Assembly (NCBI GenBank): GCA_050115555.1 | Contig: JASFQI010000313.1 | Span: forward strand, 1-6,113 | Source of the DNA: JASFQI01 sp050115555 | GTDB lineage: Bacteria; Desulfobacterota; DSM-4660; Desulfatiglandales; HGW-15 | DNA length: 6,113 bases | Reading direction: 5' to 3' | In this document: positions 1 to 5,978 of the stretch, piece by piece | Position numbering within the stretch: the stretch's first letter is position 1 | Layout of the letters: the number at the start of each line of letters is the position of its first letter | Notes under the pieces: generated by a model | Told to the model about the DNA's origin: nothing | Seen by the model: only the letters and a program-made list of their open reading frames with translations | The model's database searches: none | Program-made: the position numbers and the translations under genes

Positions 1-1482
1 GTTCTCGTAGGGGAAATATTCTCCGATTCCCAGGCGCTTGCCGAGCTCCTTGAGGATCATGGGCCCGCTTCGGGTGTCATATCTGGGCTCCACGGTCTTT
101 CGGCGGAGAAACATCTGGGGCTTGAGCCCGTTGGCCTGCTGAATGCTGTCGGTTCGCTCCAGGTAGGTGGACTCGGGCAGGATCACGTCCGCGTACCAGG
201 CCGTGTCGCTGTAATTCACCTCGATGGCAACGACCAGGTCGAGCTTTTCCAGGGCCTTCTTTGTAAGGGCCGTGTCTGCAATGGACATGAGGGGATCGAA
301 CCGGTAAGCGATGAGGGCCTTGAACGGGTAAGGATCCTCGTCCATGATGGCCCGGGGAAGGCGCTGAGCCACGCCGTGGTTGGGATCCGGCAGCGGGAAG
401 TCGGGCGTGCCCACTTTGTCGAAACGGGGATCCCGGATTTCCGGAAAGGACTGCTCCGTCAGCTTTCGGGCCGGCTCCGCTCCCACTTCGCCCGGCCCCT
501 TTTTGAAGAAGAAACCGCCCTTGGCCTCGACGCTTCCCATGAGCGTGTTCAGGATCATGATAGAGCGCCTGAGATGGATCTCATTCGTGTGATTGGCGCC
601 GCGGTACCCGAAGTGAAAGATGACCGAGGGTTTTTCTCGGCTGACCTCCCGGGCGAATTCGACGATTTCTTCTGCCGGAATGCCGGTCTCCTCCTCGGCC
701 CAGGCCGGCGTGTAGGGCTCTACAAAGGCTTCCAGTTCAGCCATTCCAAGGACCCAGCGTTCCACGTACTCCTTGTCGTAAAGACCCTCTTTCAGGATCA
801 CATGGATCAGGGCGTAGTTCAGGGCCAGGTCGGTTCCGGGGCGGATCATCCAGTAGCGATGTGCCTTGGTGGCGGTCACCGTGACGCGAGGATCGATGTA
901 TGTAAGCTTTGCTCCCTTATCCAGGGCCTTCATGAAAGCCCGGACCTGCTTTACCTCCACGGCTTCGAAAAAGTTTCGTCCATAAAGAACGAGGTGCCTC
1001 GTGTTGCTGTAGTCCATGCCCATCTGGGCGTCCGTGTATCCAAAAAGGCTTCGGCAGGCCGTGTTCACGGACCCCTTGCACAGGGCATCGTGCGTGAAGT
1101 GGTTGGGCGAGCCGAGGGCCTTGACAAAGGTCTTGCTCACGTGGGTGCTGAGCTGGGTCCGCTCGCCGAGTATGAGGCTTCGGCTGCCGTGCTGTGCCAT
1201 GATGTCCTTGAGCCGGTCGGCAACGTAGTCCAGGGCCTCGTCCCAGCTTGCTTCTCTCCACTCACCGGAGCCGCGTGGCCCTGTCCGGATCAAGGGGGTC
1301 TGAAGGCGCTGGCCGTCGTTCAGAAACGCCTTCCCTGCAGCGCCGCGGGCGCACAGGCTGCCTTCCATGCCGGCTACATGGGGGTTTCCCTCAATGAACC
1401 GGACCTGCCCTTGTTCTGTGGTGACCTGGATGGGGCAGCGCACGGAACACATAAAGCAAAGGCTGAAGACTTCCTCTTTCAT
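1..1482 (-). CDS. Molybdopterin oxidoreductase, PsrA/PhsA-like catalytic subunit (C-terminus cut by window edge)
   Basis: This frame is open from ATG at 1482 to the left edge, giving 494 residues without a stop. The N-terminus carries a [4Fe-4S] cluster motif, C9-x2-C12-x3-C16-x27-C44, followed by the layout of the DMSO-reductase superfamily. C135, in the run HDALCKGSVNTAC, sits where PsrA, NapA and formate dehydrogenases place the Mo/W ligand, so it is the likely metal ligand. Other family marks are GAKLTYIDPRVT, IRPGTDLALNYALIHVIL and, near residues 431-443, ILPESTYLERTD. The style is closest to thiosulfate/polysulfide reductase A chains, which transfer two electrons to or from sulfur compounds, but the substrate cannot be read from the sequence. 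Relatives usually run to about 650-750 residues, so roughly the last quarter to third, with the C-terminal cofactor domain, is missing here. There is no Tat signal: the Fe-S motif starts at residue 9 and an in-frame TGA lies at 1492-1494, so the protein should be cytoplasmic. The start is supported by a strong GAGGAGGA ribosome site. No Fe-S or membrane partner subunit lies within the window. Confidence 0.95.
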   Translation of the reverse strand, partial: MKEEVFSLCFMCSVRCPIQVTTEQGQVRFIEGNPHVAGMEGSLCARGAAGKAFLNDGQRLQTPLIRTGPRGSGEWREASWDEALDYVADRLKDIMAQHGSRSLILGERTQLSTHVSKTFVKALGSPNHFTHDALCKGSVNTACRSLFGYTDAQMGMDYSNTRHLVLYGRNFFEAVEVKQVRAFMKALDKGAKLTYIDPRVTVTATKAHRYWMIRPGTDLALNYALIHVILKEGLYDKEYVERWVLGMAELEAFVEPYTPAWAEEETGIPAEEIVEFAREVSREKPSVIFHFGYRGANHTNEIHLRRSIMILNTLMGSVEAKGGFFFKKGPGEVGAEPARKLTEQSFPEIRDPRFDKVGTPDFPLPDPNHGVAQRLPRAIMDEDPYPFKALIAYRFDPLMSIADTALTKKALEKLDLVVAIEVNYSDTAWYADVILPESTYLERTDSIQQANGLKPQMFLRRKTVEPRYDTRSGPMILKELGKRLGIGEYFPYEN

Positions 1483-1485
1483 GTT

Positions 1486-1493
1486 TCCTCCTC
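1486..1493 (-). promoter_or_regulatory. Strong ribosome binding site for the oxidoreductase
   Basis: The minus strand reads GAGGAGGA followed by AAC and the ATG at 1482, a near-perfect Shine-Dalgarno sequence with short spacing. Together with the in-frame TGA that overlaps it (1492-1494), it fixes the start and excludes an N-terminal Tat leader. Confidence 0.85.
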
Positions 1494-1524
1494 ATCCGCG
1501 CATGGATCCATTTTCCGGGTTCGC

Positions 1525-1540
1525 GCGAGTGAAAAACCAA
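1525..1540 (-). promoter_or_regulatory. Possible sigma-54 (-24/-12) promoter for the oxidoreductase
   Basis: The minus strand reads TTGGTTTTTCACTCGC. The invariant GG (1538-1537) and GC (1526-1525) are separated by exactly 10 bases, as sigma-54 promoters require, and the -24 side begins TTGG. The rest matches the TGGCACG-N4-TTGCA consensus poorly; the -12 box is TCGC rather than TTGC. A transcript would begin near 1513, leaving a leader of about 30 bases that includes the ribosome site. The idea gains weight because an NtrC-type sigma-54 activator is encoded in the divergent gene set. A sigma-70 alternative on the same strand (TTGCTC, then the AT-rich stretch around 1540-1548) is no better. 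Confidence 0.3.
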
Positions 1541-1559
1541 TATTTTGAAAACGTTGCGT

Positions 1560-1613
1560 GTTGAGCAAAGGATCAGGCGATGTCATGGTCTTGTGCAGTC
1601 GGTCCTGCTCAAC
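1560..1613. repeat. Spaced inverted repeat, 8-base arms
   Basis: GTTGAGCA at 1560-1567 and TGCTCAAC at 1606-1613 are perfect inverted copies 38 bases apart. Inside them GGA (1570-1572) and TCC (1603-1605) can also pair, after a two-base bulge. The centre-to-centre distance is 46 bases. It lies just upstream of the possible sigma-54 promoter on the minus strand, where an activator site could sit. No T-run follows on either strand, so a terminator is unlikely. Confidence 0.4.
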
Positions 1614-1646
1614 CCGGTACTAGCAAATCCCGTGCCCCCTTATCCC

Positions 1647-1681
1647 CTTCTTCGCCTTTGCTCGACCGCAAGGAGAAGAGG
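1647..1681. repeat. Imperfect hairpin in the divergent control region
   Basis: The arms 1647-1661 and 1668-1681 pair over 13 Watson-Crick positions plus one G-U, with one G-A mismatch and one bulged T, around the six-base loop TCGACC. No T-run follows on either strand, so it does not look like an intrinsic terminator. It lies upstream of the predicted rightward promoter and would be transcribed only from a promoter further upstream. Its role is unknown. Confidence 0.4.
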
Positions 1682-1753
1682 AGGTTGCGGGAACAGAAAA
1701 CACGCGAAGAACCCTGTCCCGTGCGGAGTTTGGTCCATTGAAACGCTTCTAGT

Positions 1754-1802
1754 CGCGATTCCTCGTTCGTCGCCTCCGCGATTCCCGTGGGGCGGACGGG
1801 AA
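1754..1802. repeat. Direct repeat CGCGATTCC and adjoining short hairpin
   Basis: CGCGATTCC occurs at 1754-1762 and again at 1777-1785, a period of 23 bases or about two helical turns. The second copy overlaps a perfect 7-bp hairpin, TTCCCGT (1782-1788), loop GGGGCGG, ACGGGAA (1796-1802). Between the copies lies CGTCGCCTCCGC (1768-1779), a 12-mer found again at 5651-5662. This could be tandem binding sites for a regulator or a degraded dispersed repeat. Confidence 0.4.
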
Positions 1803-1806
1803 GGGA

Positions 1807-1826
1807 GTGCAATCAAACATTTGCAC
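1807..1826 (+). promoter_or_regulatory. Operator-like dyad overlapping the -35 box (copy 1)
   Basis: GTGCAA, eight bases, then TTGCAC form a perfect 6-8-6 dyad. Its right arm is also the predicted -35 hexamer, a typical position for a repressor site. The first 11 bases, GTGCAATCAAA, recur exactly at 1895-1905, again with TTGC following at the same spacing. The binding protein is unknown. Confidence 0.45.
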
Positions 1827-1849
1827 TTCGCCCTTTCGGGGGCTATCAT
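1821..1849 (+). promoter_or_regulatory. Sigma-70-like promoter for the sensor/regulator genes
   Basis: TTGCAC (1821-1826) and TATCAT (1844-1849) match the -35 and -10 consensus at four of six positions or better and are separated by the ideal 17 bases. Transcription would start around 1855-1857. This leaves a leader of about 40 bases before the preferred GTG start at 1895, and puts the TSS on or next to the ATG at 1856. Confidence 0.55.
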
Positions 1850-1883
1850 ACTTGCATGGATGTTCGGGATCGCTTTGAATTTC

Positions 1884-1889
1884 AGAGGG
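1884..1889 (+). promoter_or_regulatory. Ribosome binding site supporting the GTG start
   Basis: AGAGGG sits five bases before GTG 1895. No comparable site precedes the in-frame ATG at 1856, which coincides with the predicted transcription start. This favours 1895 as the start of the small membrane protein. Confidence 0.45.
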
Positions 1890-1894
1890 TTCGC

Positions 1895-1914
1895 GTGCAA
1901 TCAAAATCTTGCGG
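1895..1914 (+). promoter_or_regulatory. Second copy of the operator-like element, over the start codon
   Basis: This stretch shares its first 11 bases with 1807-1817 and keeps TTGC at the same spacing, but the dyad is degraded because the right arm ends GG instead of AC. It begins exactly at the preferred GTG start and lies 88 bases downstream of copy 1. A protein bound at both copies could loop the promoter region or block elongation. Confidence 0.35.
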
Positions 1915-2395
1915 AAAGCAACGGGACAGGCTCTACAGACAGAGGAGGCGTAGTGGCCTGTGGAAGGTCCTGGGGGCCTCGATTCTGGCCGCAGCGATCC
2001 TCAGCCCTGAAGGCGCGAGCGCTCTCCAGGTGCACCCGGCGCCCGAAGGGCTTTACGCCCATCAGATCGGTCATGCCTTTTTCACGGTTGCCATGGGGAT
2101 GTTCGTGTTCTGGCTCCAGAGGAGAGGGTTGGCCGGGAACCGGGGGTGGCGATACATTCAGGTGGCCTGTGTTTTCCTTGCGGCATGGAACCTCGCGGCC
2201 ATGTCCGGGCATATCCTGGAGCTGCACCTGACCGAGGGAGCCGTTGCGTCAGCCGCCGGGAGCCAGCCTCCTCTCTGGGTGTGGATCCTCTACGGCCTGA
2301 AAATGGATCATCTCCTCTGCGTCCCAGGGATGGCGTTCCTTTATGCCGGTTTGAGAAGGCTCCGCTTCGAGGCGCGATCAGGAGGGGGTGTATGA
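1895..2395 (+). CDS. Small exported membrane protein, histidine-rich, probable sensor partner
   Basis: From a GTG start at 1895 this encodes 166 residues. I do not recognise a named family. The N-terminus looks like a signal peptide: a basic segment (K8 to R19), a hydrophobic core at about 22-36, and a possible cleavage after ASA (41-43). Three further hydrophobic segments follow at about 60-74, 86-105 and 127-150. Histidines lie in or at the edges of these: H56 and H60 in the run YAHQIGH, H106 and H111 in SGHILELH, and H139 in KMDHLLC. This pattern would suit heme b, metal or quinone binding, though that is inference. The GTG start is preferred because AGAGGG (1884-1889) lies five bases upstream and it gives a signal peptide of normal size. 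ATGs at 1856 and 1787 are in frame but extend the basic region, and 1787 lies upstream of the predicted promoter. The stop overlaps the kinase start as ATGA, so the two proteins are probably made together and act together. Confidence 0.75.
   Translation: MQSKSCGKQRDRLYRQRRRSGLWKVLGASILAAAILSPEGASALQVHPAPEGLYAHQIGHAFFTVAMGMFVFWLQRRGLAGNRGWRYIQVACVFLAAWNLAAMSGHILELHLTEGAVASAAGSQPPLWVWILYGLKMDHLLCVPGMAFLYAGLRRLRFEARSGGGV
2381..2386 (+). promoter_or_regulatory. Ribosome binding site for the histidine kinase
   Basis: GGAGGG lies five bases before ATG 2392, inside the last codons of the upstream gene. It selects this start over the upstream in-frame codons that would extend the kinase by 82 residues through the neighbouring gene. 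Confidence 0.8.
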
Positions 2396-3909
2396 CCGGC
2401 ACCGGACTCCCTTCGGCACCGCTTACCGGCGTGGATATCGTCGGATCGACCCTGATGATCGCACTCTCCCTCCTGTGCCTGGCTCACGCCCACGCCCTCA
2501 GGCGCGGAGAACCCCAGAGCGTGATCTGGACCTACCTCCAATGGTTCGTTCTGGGTCTCCTGCTTTTTTCGGTTTCCCGCTCAGGTAGCCACCTGATCAA
2601 GTACCTCCTCGTCCACACTGGGCGGGAGGCGGACTGGATCGCGTTGAGGCCCTGGACCGGTTCTCTGAACACGGTCTCCTTCGTGATCGTGGGAGCCATC
2701 ACCCTGTTCTTCCATCGGGTGCACAGCGTTTACCGCCAGACCGTGGAGGACAAGCAGGAGATCGAGACGGCCCACGCCCAGATCGTCCAGCTCAATGAAA
2801 ACCTGGAGCGCCTGGTCCTGGAGCGGACCCGGGCGCTGTCCGCCTCCGAGGAGAAGTATCGCCGCATGTTCGAAGGGTCCAAGGACATGCTGGTCATTCT
2901 GGACGATCAGGGCACCCTGCTGGACGTAAACCACGCAGGCGTGGACATGCTTGGGTATGAGGGTATCGAGGATCTCCTGGGCCGGAATCTGATCCGTGAT
3001 TTTCTCGTGGACCCTTCGGAAAGGAAGCGGCTGGAAACCCTGGATCCCCGCGACGATATCAAGGACAGGGAGGTCGGTCTTAGGAAGAAGAACGGCGAGG
3101 AGCTCACCGCCCTTCTTTCCGTGACGGTGCGTAAGTCCAAGGACGGTCGGCCCGAGGGCTTCGAGGCCACGCTGAAGGACATTACGCATCGCCGGATGAT
3201 GGAGGCCCAGCTGATGCAGGCCGAGAAGCTCGCCTCTCTGGGACAGCTCTCCGCAGGAGTGGCCCATGAGATCAACAACCCGTTGGGCCTCATTCTCGGG
3301 TACACCCAGCTTCTTTGCAAGGAGACCGCCCAAGACACCCAGGCGTACGAGGACTTGAAGGTCATTGAAAAACACACCATGAGTTGCAAGAAGATCGTGG
3401 AGGACCTCCTCAAGTTTTCCCGTTCCGTGGAAACCACCAAGAGGGCGTCCGATGTGAACGAGGTGCTCGAGGGAGTCCTGCGGGTGGTGGAGTCCAACTT
3501 TGCCAAGGACGGGGTGGACATCGTGAGAGATCTGGCCTCGGATCTGCCCGAGGCGGTGGTGGATGCGGAAAAGCTCGAGCAGGTGTTCATGAATCTGCTC
3601 ATGAACGCCCGCCAGGCCATGGAGGGGAAGGGCACGATTCAGGTCTCCACGGAAAGTATCCCGGAGGAGGGTGTGCTCGTAATTCGGGTGGCCGATAACG
3701 GCTGCGGCATTCCGGAGGAGATTCAGCCCAAAATCTTTGATCCATTTTTTACGACCAAACCTACCGGCATGGGCACCGGCCTGGGGCTTTCAGTCAGCTA
3801 CGGCATTATCCAGGAGCACGGCGGGGAAATCGAAATGAAGAGCCGTCCGGGCGAGGGGACCACATTCACGGTTCGCCTTCCCCTGGGGGCAGGGCAGGAA
3901 GCCTCCTGA
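2392..3909 (+). CDS. Membrane-bound PAS-domain sensor histidine kinase
   Basis: This encodes 505 residues. Three hydrophobic segments (about 14-33, 46-65 and 91-110) form an N-terminal membrane sensor with histidines H32, H34, H68, H75, H108 and H111 in or beside them. A coiled-coil-like linker (about 115-152) leads to a PAS domain at about 152-265, ending in the typical FEATLKDITHRR. The kinase core follows. The H-box AHEINNPLG has phospho-acceptor H292. The N-box NLLMNARQAM contains N405, the G1 box DNGCGI is at 435-440, the F-box FDPFFTTK at 449-456 and the G2 box GTGLGL at 461-466. All are intact, so it should autophosphorylate and pass phosphate to the regulator encoded next. The frame stays open upstream to 2146, but that part overlaps the previous gene and is not coding. 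The start is set by the GGAGGG site and a four-base ATGA overlap, which implies translational coupling. There is no large periplasmic domain, so the signal is probably sensed within the membrane, through the small partner protein, or by the cytoplasmic PAS domain. The ligand is unknown. Confidence 0.95.
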   Translation: MTGTGLPSAPLTGVDIVGSTLMIALSLLCLAHAHALRRGEPQSVIWTYLQWFVLGLLLFSVSRSGSHLIKYLLVHTGREADWIALRPWTGSLNTVSFVIVGAITLFFHRVHSVYRQTVEDKQEIETAHAQIVQLNENLERLVLERTRALSASEEKYRRMFEGSKDMLVILDDQGTLLDVNHAGVDMLGYEGIEDLLGRNLIRDFLVDPSERKRLETLDPRDDIKDREVGLRKKNGEELTALLSVTVRKSKDGRPEGFEATLKDITHRRMMEAQLMQAEKLASLGQLSAGVAHEINNPLGLILGYTQLLCKETAQDTQAYEDLKVIEKHTMSCKKIVEDLLKFSRSVETTKRASDVNEVLEGVLRVVESNFAKDGVDIVRDLASDLPEAVVDAEKLEQVFMNLLMNARQAMEGKGTIQVSTESIPEEGVLVIRVADNGCGIPEEIQPKIFDPFFTTKPTGMGTGLGLSVSYGIIQEHGGEIEMKSRPGEGTTFTVRLPLGAGQEAS

Positions 3910-3936
3910 GCGGGGCGCTGCCGAGTTCGTGTGAAC

Positions 3937-3940
3937 AAGG
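3937..3940 (+). promoter_or_regulatory. Weak ribosome binding site for the response regulator
   Basis: AAGG nine bases before ATG 3950 is the only recognisable site in the 40-base gap after the kinase. An ATG at 3942 is out of frame with the domain-bearing protein. The weaker site may keep regulator synthesis lower or make it depend on upstream translation. Confidence 0.35.
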
Positions 3941-3949
3941 CATGGAATC

Positions 3950-5359
3950 ATGGAGAGCAAGGAACGACTGCTCATAGTAGACGACGAGCCGGATATGCTT
4001 GCCCTGCTTCGGCGGACCCTGGCATCGGAGCAGGAGTGGGAGATCCTCACCGCCTCCTCCGGGAGGCAGGCGCTGGAAACAGTGGAGGCGGAGCCCGTGT
4101 CGCTCGTGCTCCTGGACATTCGAATGCCTGACCTGGACGGCATGGAGGTCCTGGATCGCCTGCGAACCTTCCCGCAAGGCCCTACGGTCATCATGATGAC
4201 CGCTTACGGGGTGATCGATCTGGCCGTGGAGTCCATTCGGAAAGGGGCCTATGACTTCGTGACCAAGCCGTTCGACAACACTCGGCTGGTTCTCACGCTC
4301 AAGAAGGCCATGGAGTACCACCGCCTCCTTCACGAGAACCAGAGTCTCCAGGCGCTCATTCAGGGAGGGGACCGGTTTCAGGGCATGGTCGGGTCGAGCC
4401 CGAAGATGAAGGAAATCTTCGAGACCCTTCGTATGGTGGGAAAGACCGACGCCACCGTGCTCGTCACGGGCGAGTCCGGAACGGGAAAGGAGCTTGTGGC
4501 CCGGGCACTTCATCGCCTCTCCCCCCGGGCGAACCGGGCCTTCGTGGCCGTGAACTGTCCGGCCCTGCCGGAAAACATCCTGGAAACGGAGCTCTTCGGC
4601 CATGTAAAAGGCGCCTTCACCGATGCCAAGCAGGACAAGAAGGGTCTTTTCCAGGAGGCCGATCACGGTACGATCTTCCTGGACGAGATCGGAGACCTCC
4701 CGGCGCCCCTCCAGACCAAGCTCCTTCGCGTGCTCCAGGAACGGGAGATCAAGCCGGTGGGCTCCACGCAGAGCCACACCGTGGACGTGCGGGTTGTGGC
4801 TTCTACGAATCGCAACCTCCAGGAGCAGATGGCTGCCGGGACCTTTCGGGAGGATCTCTACTACCGCCTGAACGTCGTGACCATCGAGCTTCCTCCTCTG
4901 CGGGAACGCCTCGAGGATCTCCCGGACCTCGTGGAGCATTTTCTCAAGCGTTTTGCCAGGGAGTACGACCGCCCGGGGCTGCGCATCCCTCCGGGCTTTA
5001 TGGAGGCCCTCTTTGAGAATCCCTGGCAGGGAAACATCCGGGAGTTGGAGAACGTGCTCAAACGGTCGGTGATCATGGCGCGCGATGAGACCCTGGCCAT
5101 GCCCGCACCCTGCGGCGGAGAGGGGGATACCGGAGATCCTTCCCTTCAAGCCGGGCAGCTGGATGACCTGGCATACCGTGAGGCCAAGGAAACTGTCCTT
5201 CGCACCTTCAATCGCGAGTACCTCACCCGCCTCTTGATTCGCCATGCAGGCAACGTAACGCACGCTGCCAAGGCCTGCGGCCTGGAGCGGCAGTCCCTTC
5301 AGCAGTTGCTTCGGCGGTACGGCATCCGCGCCGAGACCTTTCGAACCTCTTCCTCCTGA
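3950..5359 (+). CDS. NtrC-family sigma-54-dependent response regulator
   Basis: This encodes 469 residues with the full NtrC layout. The receiver domain (about 5-120) has the acidic pair D11/D12, phospho-acceptor D56 in LLDIRMP, T84 and K106. The AAA+ sigma-54 interaction domain (about 145-375) has Walker A GESGTGKE (174-181), Walker B TIFLDE (241-246), the FREDLYYRLNVV region with its arginines (299-310), and sensor II GNIREL (361-366). The sigma-54 contact loop reads GAFTDA (221-226) instead of the usual GAFTGA. A Fis-like helix-turn-helix lies at about 430-458 (AGNVTHAAKACGLERQSLQQLL). It follows the kinase by 40 bases, so it is almost certainly the cognate partner. Once phosphorylated it should assemble into a ring and remodel sigma-54 RNA polymerase at -24/-12 promoters. 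The divergent oxidoreductase gene is a plausible target. All catalytic residues are present. Confidence 0.96.
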   Translation: MESKERLLIVDDEPDMLALLRRTLASEQEWEILTASSGRQALETVEAEPVSLVLLDIRMPDLDGMEVLDRLRTFPQGPTVIMMTAYGVIDLAVESIRKGAYDFVTKPFDNTRLVLTLKKAMEYHRLLHENQSLQALIQGGDRFQGMVGSSPKMKEIFETLRMVGKTDATVLVTGESGTGKELVARALHRLSPRANRAFVAVNCPALPENILETELFGHVKGAFTDAKQDKKGLFQEADHGTIFLDEIGDLPAPLQTKLLRVLQEREIKPVGSTQSHTVDVRVVASTNRNLQEQMAAGTFREDLYYRLNVVTIELPPLRERLEDLPDLVEHFLKRFAREYDRPGLRIPPGFMEALFENPWQGNIRELENVLKRSVIMARDETLAMPAPCGGEGDTGDPSLQAGQLDDLAYREAKETVLRTFNREYLTRLLIRHAGNVTHAAKACGLERQSLQQLLRRYGIRAETFRTSSS

Positions 5360-5524
5360 CCCATCGTCCGTTCACGAAAAAGCGTCCACCAGATACAGCT
5401 TGCCTGTTGGGAGCCCCGGTCCGCTTCGGCATCGGGGGAATCCCTCTCGCCGTCGCTCCGCCAGAGTACGGTCGCGCCTGAACCGGCCGCCCTGGGCGGG
5501 AATCGTCGGCGTTCGGGAAGGCTT

Positions 5525-5540
5525 CTCCCCCTTCGGGGAG
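5525..5540. repeat. Short perfect hairpin downstream of the regulator
   Basis: CTCCCC (5525-5530), loop CTTC, then GGGGAG (5535-5540). It is 166 bases past the regulator stop and is followed by TTGCACC rather than a T-run, so it could stabilise a transcript end but is not a standard intrinsic terminator. Confidence 0.35.
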
Positions 5541-5577
5541 TTGCACCACGGGGGCTTCGACCTGCGCCTCGCTTTCA

Positions 5578-5596
5578 GTCCCTGAACTCCAGGGAC
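5578..5596. repeat. Short perfect hairpin
   Basis: GTCCCTG (5578-5584), loop AACTC, then CAGGGAC (5590-5596) form a 7-bp stem. No T-run follows on either strand. The role is unknown; it belongs to the cluster of stem-loops in this non-coding stretch. Confidence 0.35.
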
Positions 5597-5796
5597 CGCC
5601 GGACCGAGTCGATGTCTGGCCTCTGCGTCTCGCTCCTTGAGCCGGTTCCCCGTCGCCTCCGCTCCATGGGCGAACACATCTTGTTTTTTTCGAGACGGGA
5701 AGACCGGAGGCCAGAGGGAGTGATCATGGAAACTCCCGGTCGGGGGGCGGAAAAGGGGAGGCTTTCTGTAGCGGACATTGCGGGAGGCCTTCGTCA

Positions 5797-5895
5797 TTGC
5801 GGGGGGTTATGCCTGGGGGAAGCCGCGGCCAGTCCCGCCGTAGGCGGGATGGAACGCGGAGGGGGCAGGAATCCCCCGGGCGTAACCCCTCGCAA
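5797..5895. repeat. Large imperfect palindrome with 24-base arms (dispersed-repeat or MITE-like)
   Basis: The outer arms 5797-5820 and 5872-5895 match as inverted copies at 21 of 24 positions. All three differences give G-U pairs in the plus-strand RNA, so the arm would pair along its whole length. Inside, CCGCG (5823-5827) pairs with CGCGG (5855-5859), and the tip is a perfect 7-bp stem, TCCCGCC (5833-5839), loop GTA, GGCGGGA (5843-5849). Weaker pairing of GGCCT blocks extends the arms outward to about 5786 and 5904. CATTGCGGG is present twice in direct orientation at 5776-5784 and 5795-5803, next to the left arm. The form suits a small non-autonomous mobile repeat or a structured RNA; no coding capacity is visible. 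Confidence 0.65.
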
Positions 5896-5957
5896 AGACC
5901 AGGCCGGAAGCTCAGGGAGCGGAAGAAACCCTTCCCTTTGGAGCCCTTAGGAGCAGG

Positions 5958-5978
5958 GGTGCCATCCGCTCCGGCACC
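5958..5978. repeat. Short inverted repeat GGTGCC/GGCACC
   Basis: GGTGCC (5958-5963) and GGCACC (5973-5978) are perfect inverted copies nine bases apart. GGTGCCAT occurs again at 6102-6109 close to the right edge. It may be a hairpin or a site belonging to the next gene beyond the window. Confidence 0.3.

Noticed and set aside
376..1548. 390-codon plus-strand open frame
   Set aside because: It runs antisense to the oxidoreductase, whose Fe-S and cofactor motifs are unmistakable; the plus-strand protein has no family character.
1545..2231. 228-codon plus-strand frame
   Set aside because: It crosses the promoter region and the small membrane protein gene in another frame and has a composition typical of non-coding GC-rich DNA.
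2146..2391. N-terminal extension of the kinase frame
   Set aside because: It overlaps the small membrane protein gene, lacks protein character and is not preceded by a suitable ribosome site; ATG 2392 has GGAGGG at good spacing.
3866..5263. 465-codon minus-strand open frame
   Set aside because: It is antisense to the response regulator and arises from high GC content and codon bias of the real gene.
5681..5690. T-run as an intrinsic terminator for the regulator
   Set aside because: No stable hairpin lies directly before it, and it is more than 300 bases past the stop codon.
5372..5797. 141-codon minus-strand frame
   Set aside because: The product is rich in R, P and G, runs through several hairpins, and shows no domain or membrane pattern.
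5612..5950. 112-codon plus-strand frame
   Set aside because: It translates across the large palindrome and other repeats and has no recognisable protein features.
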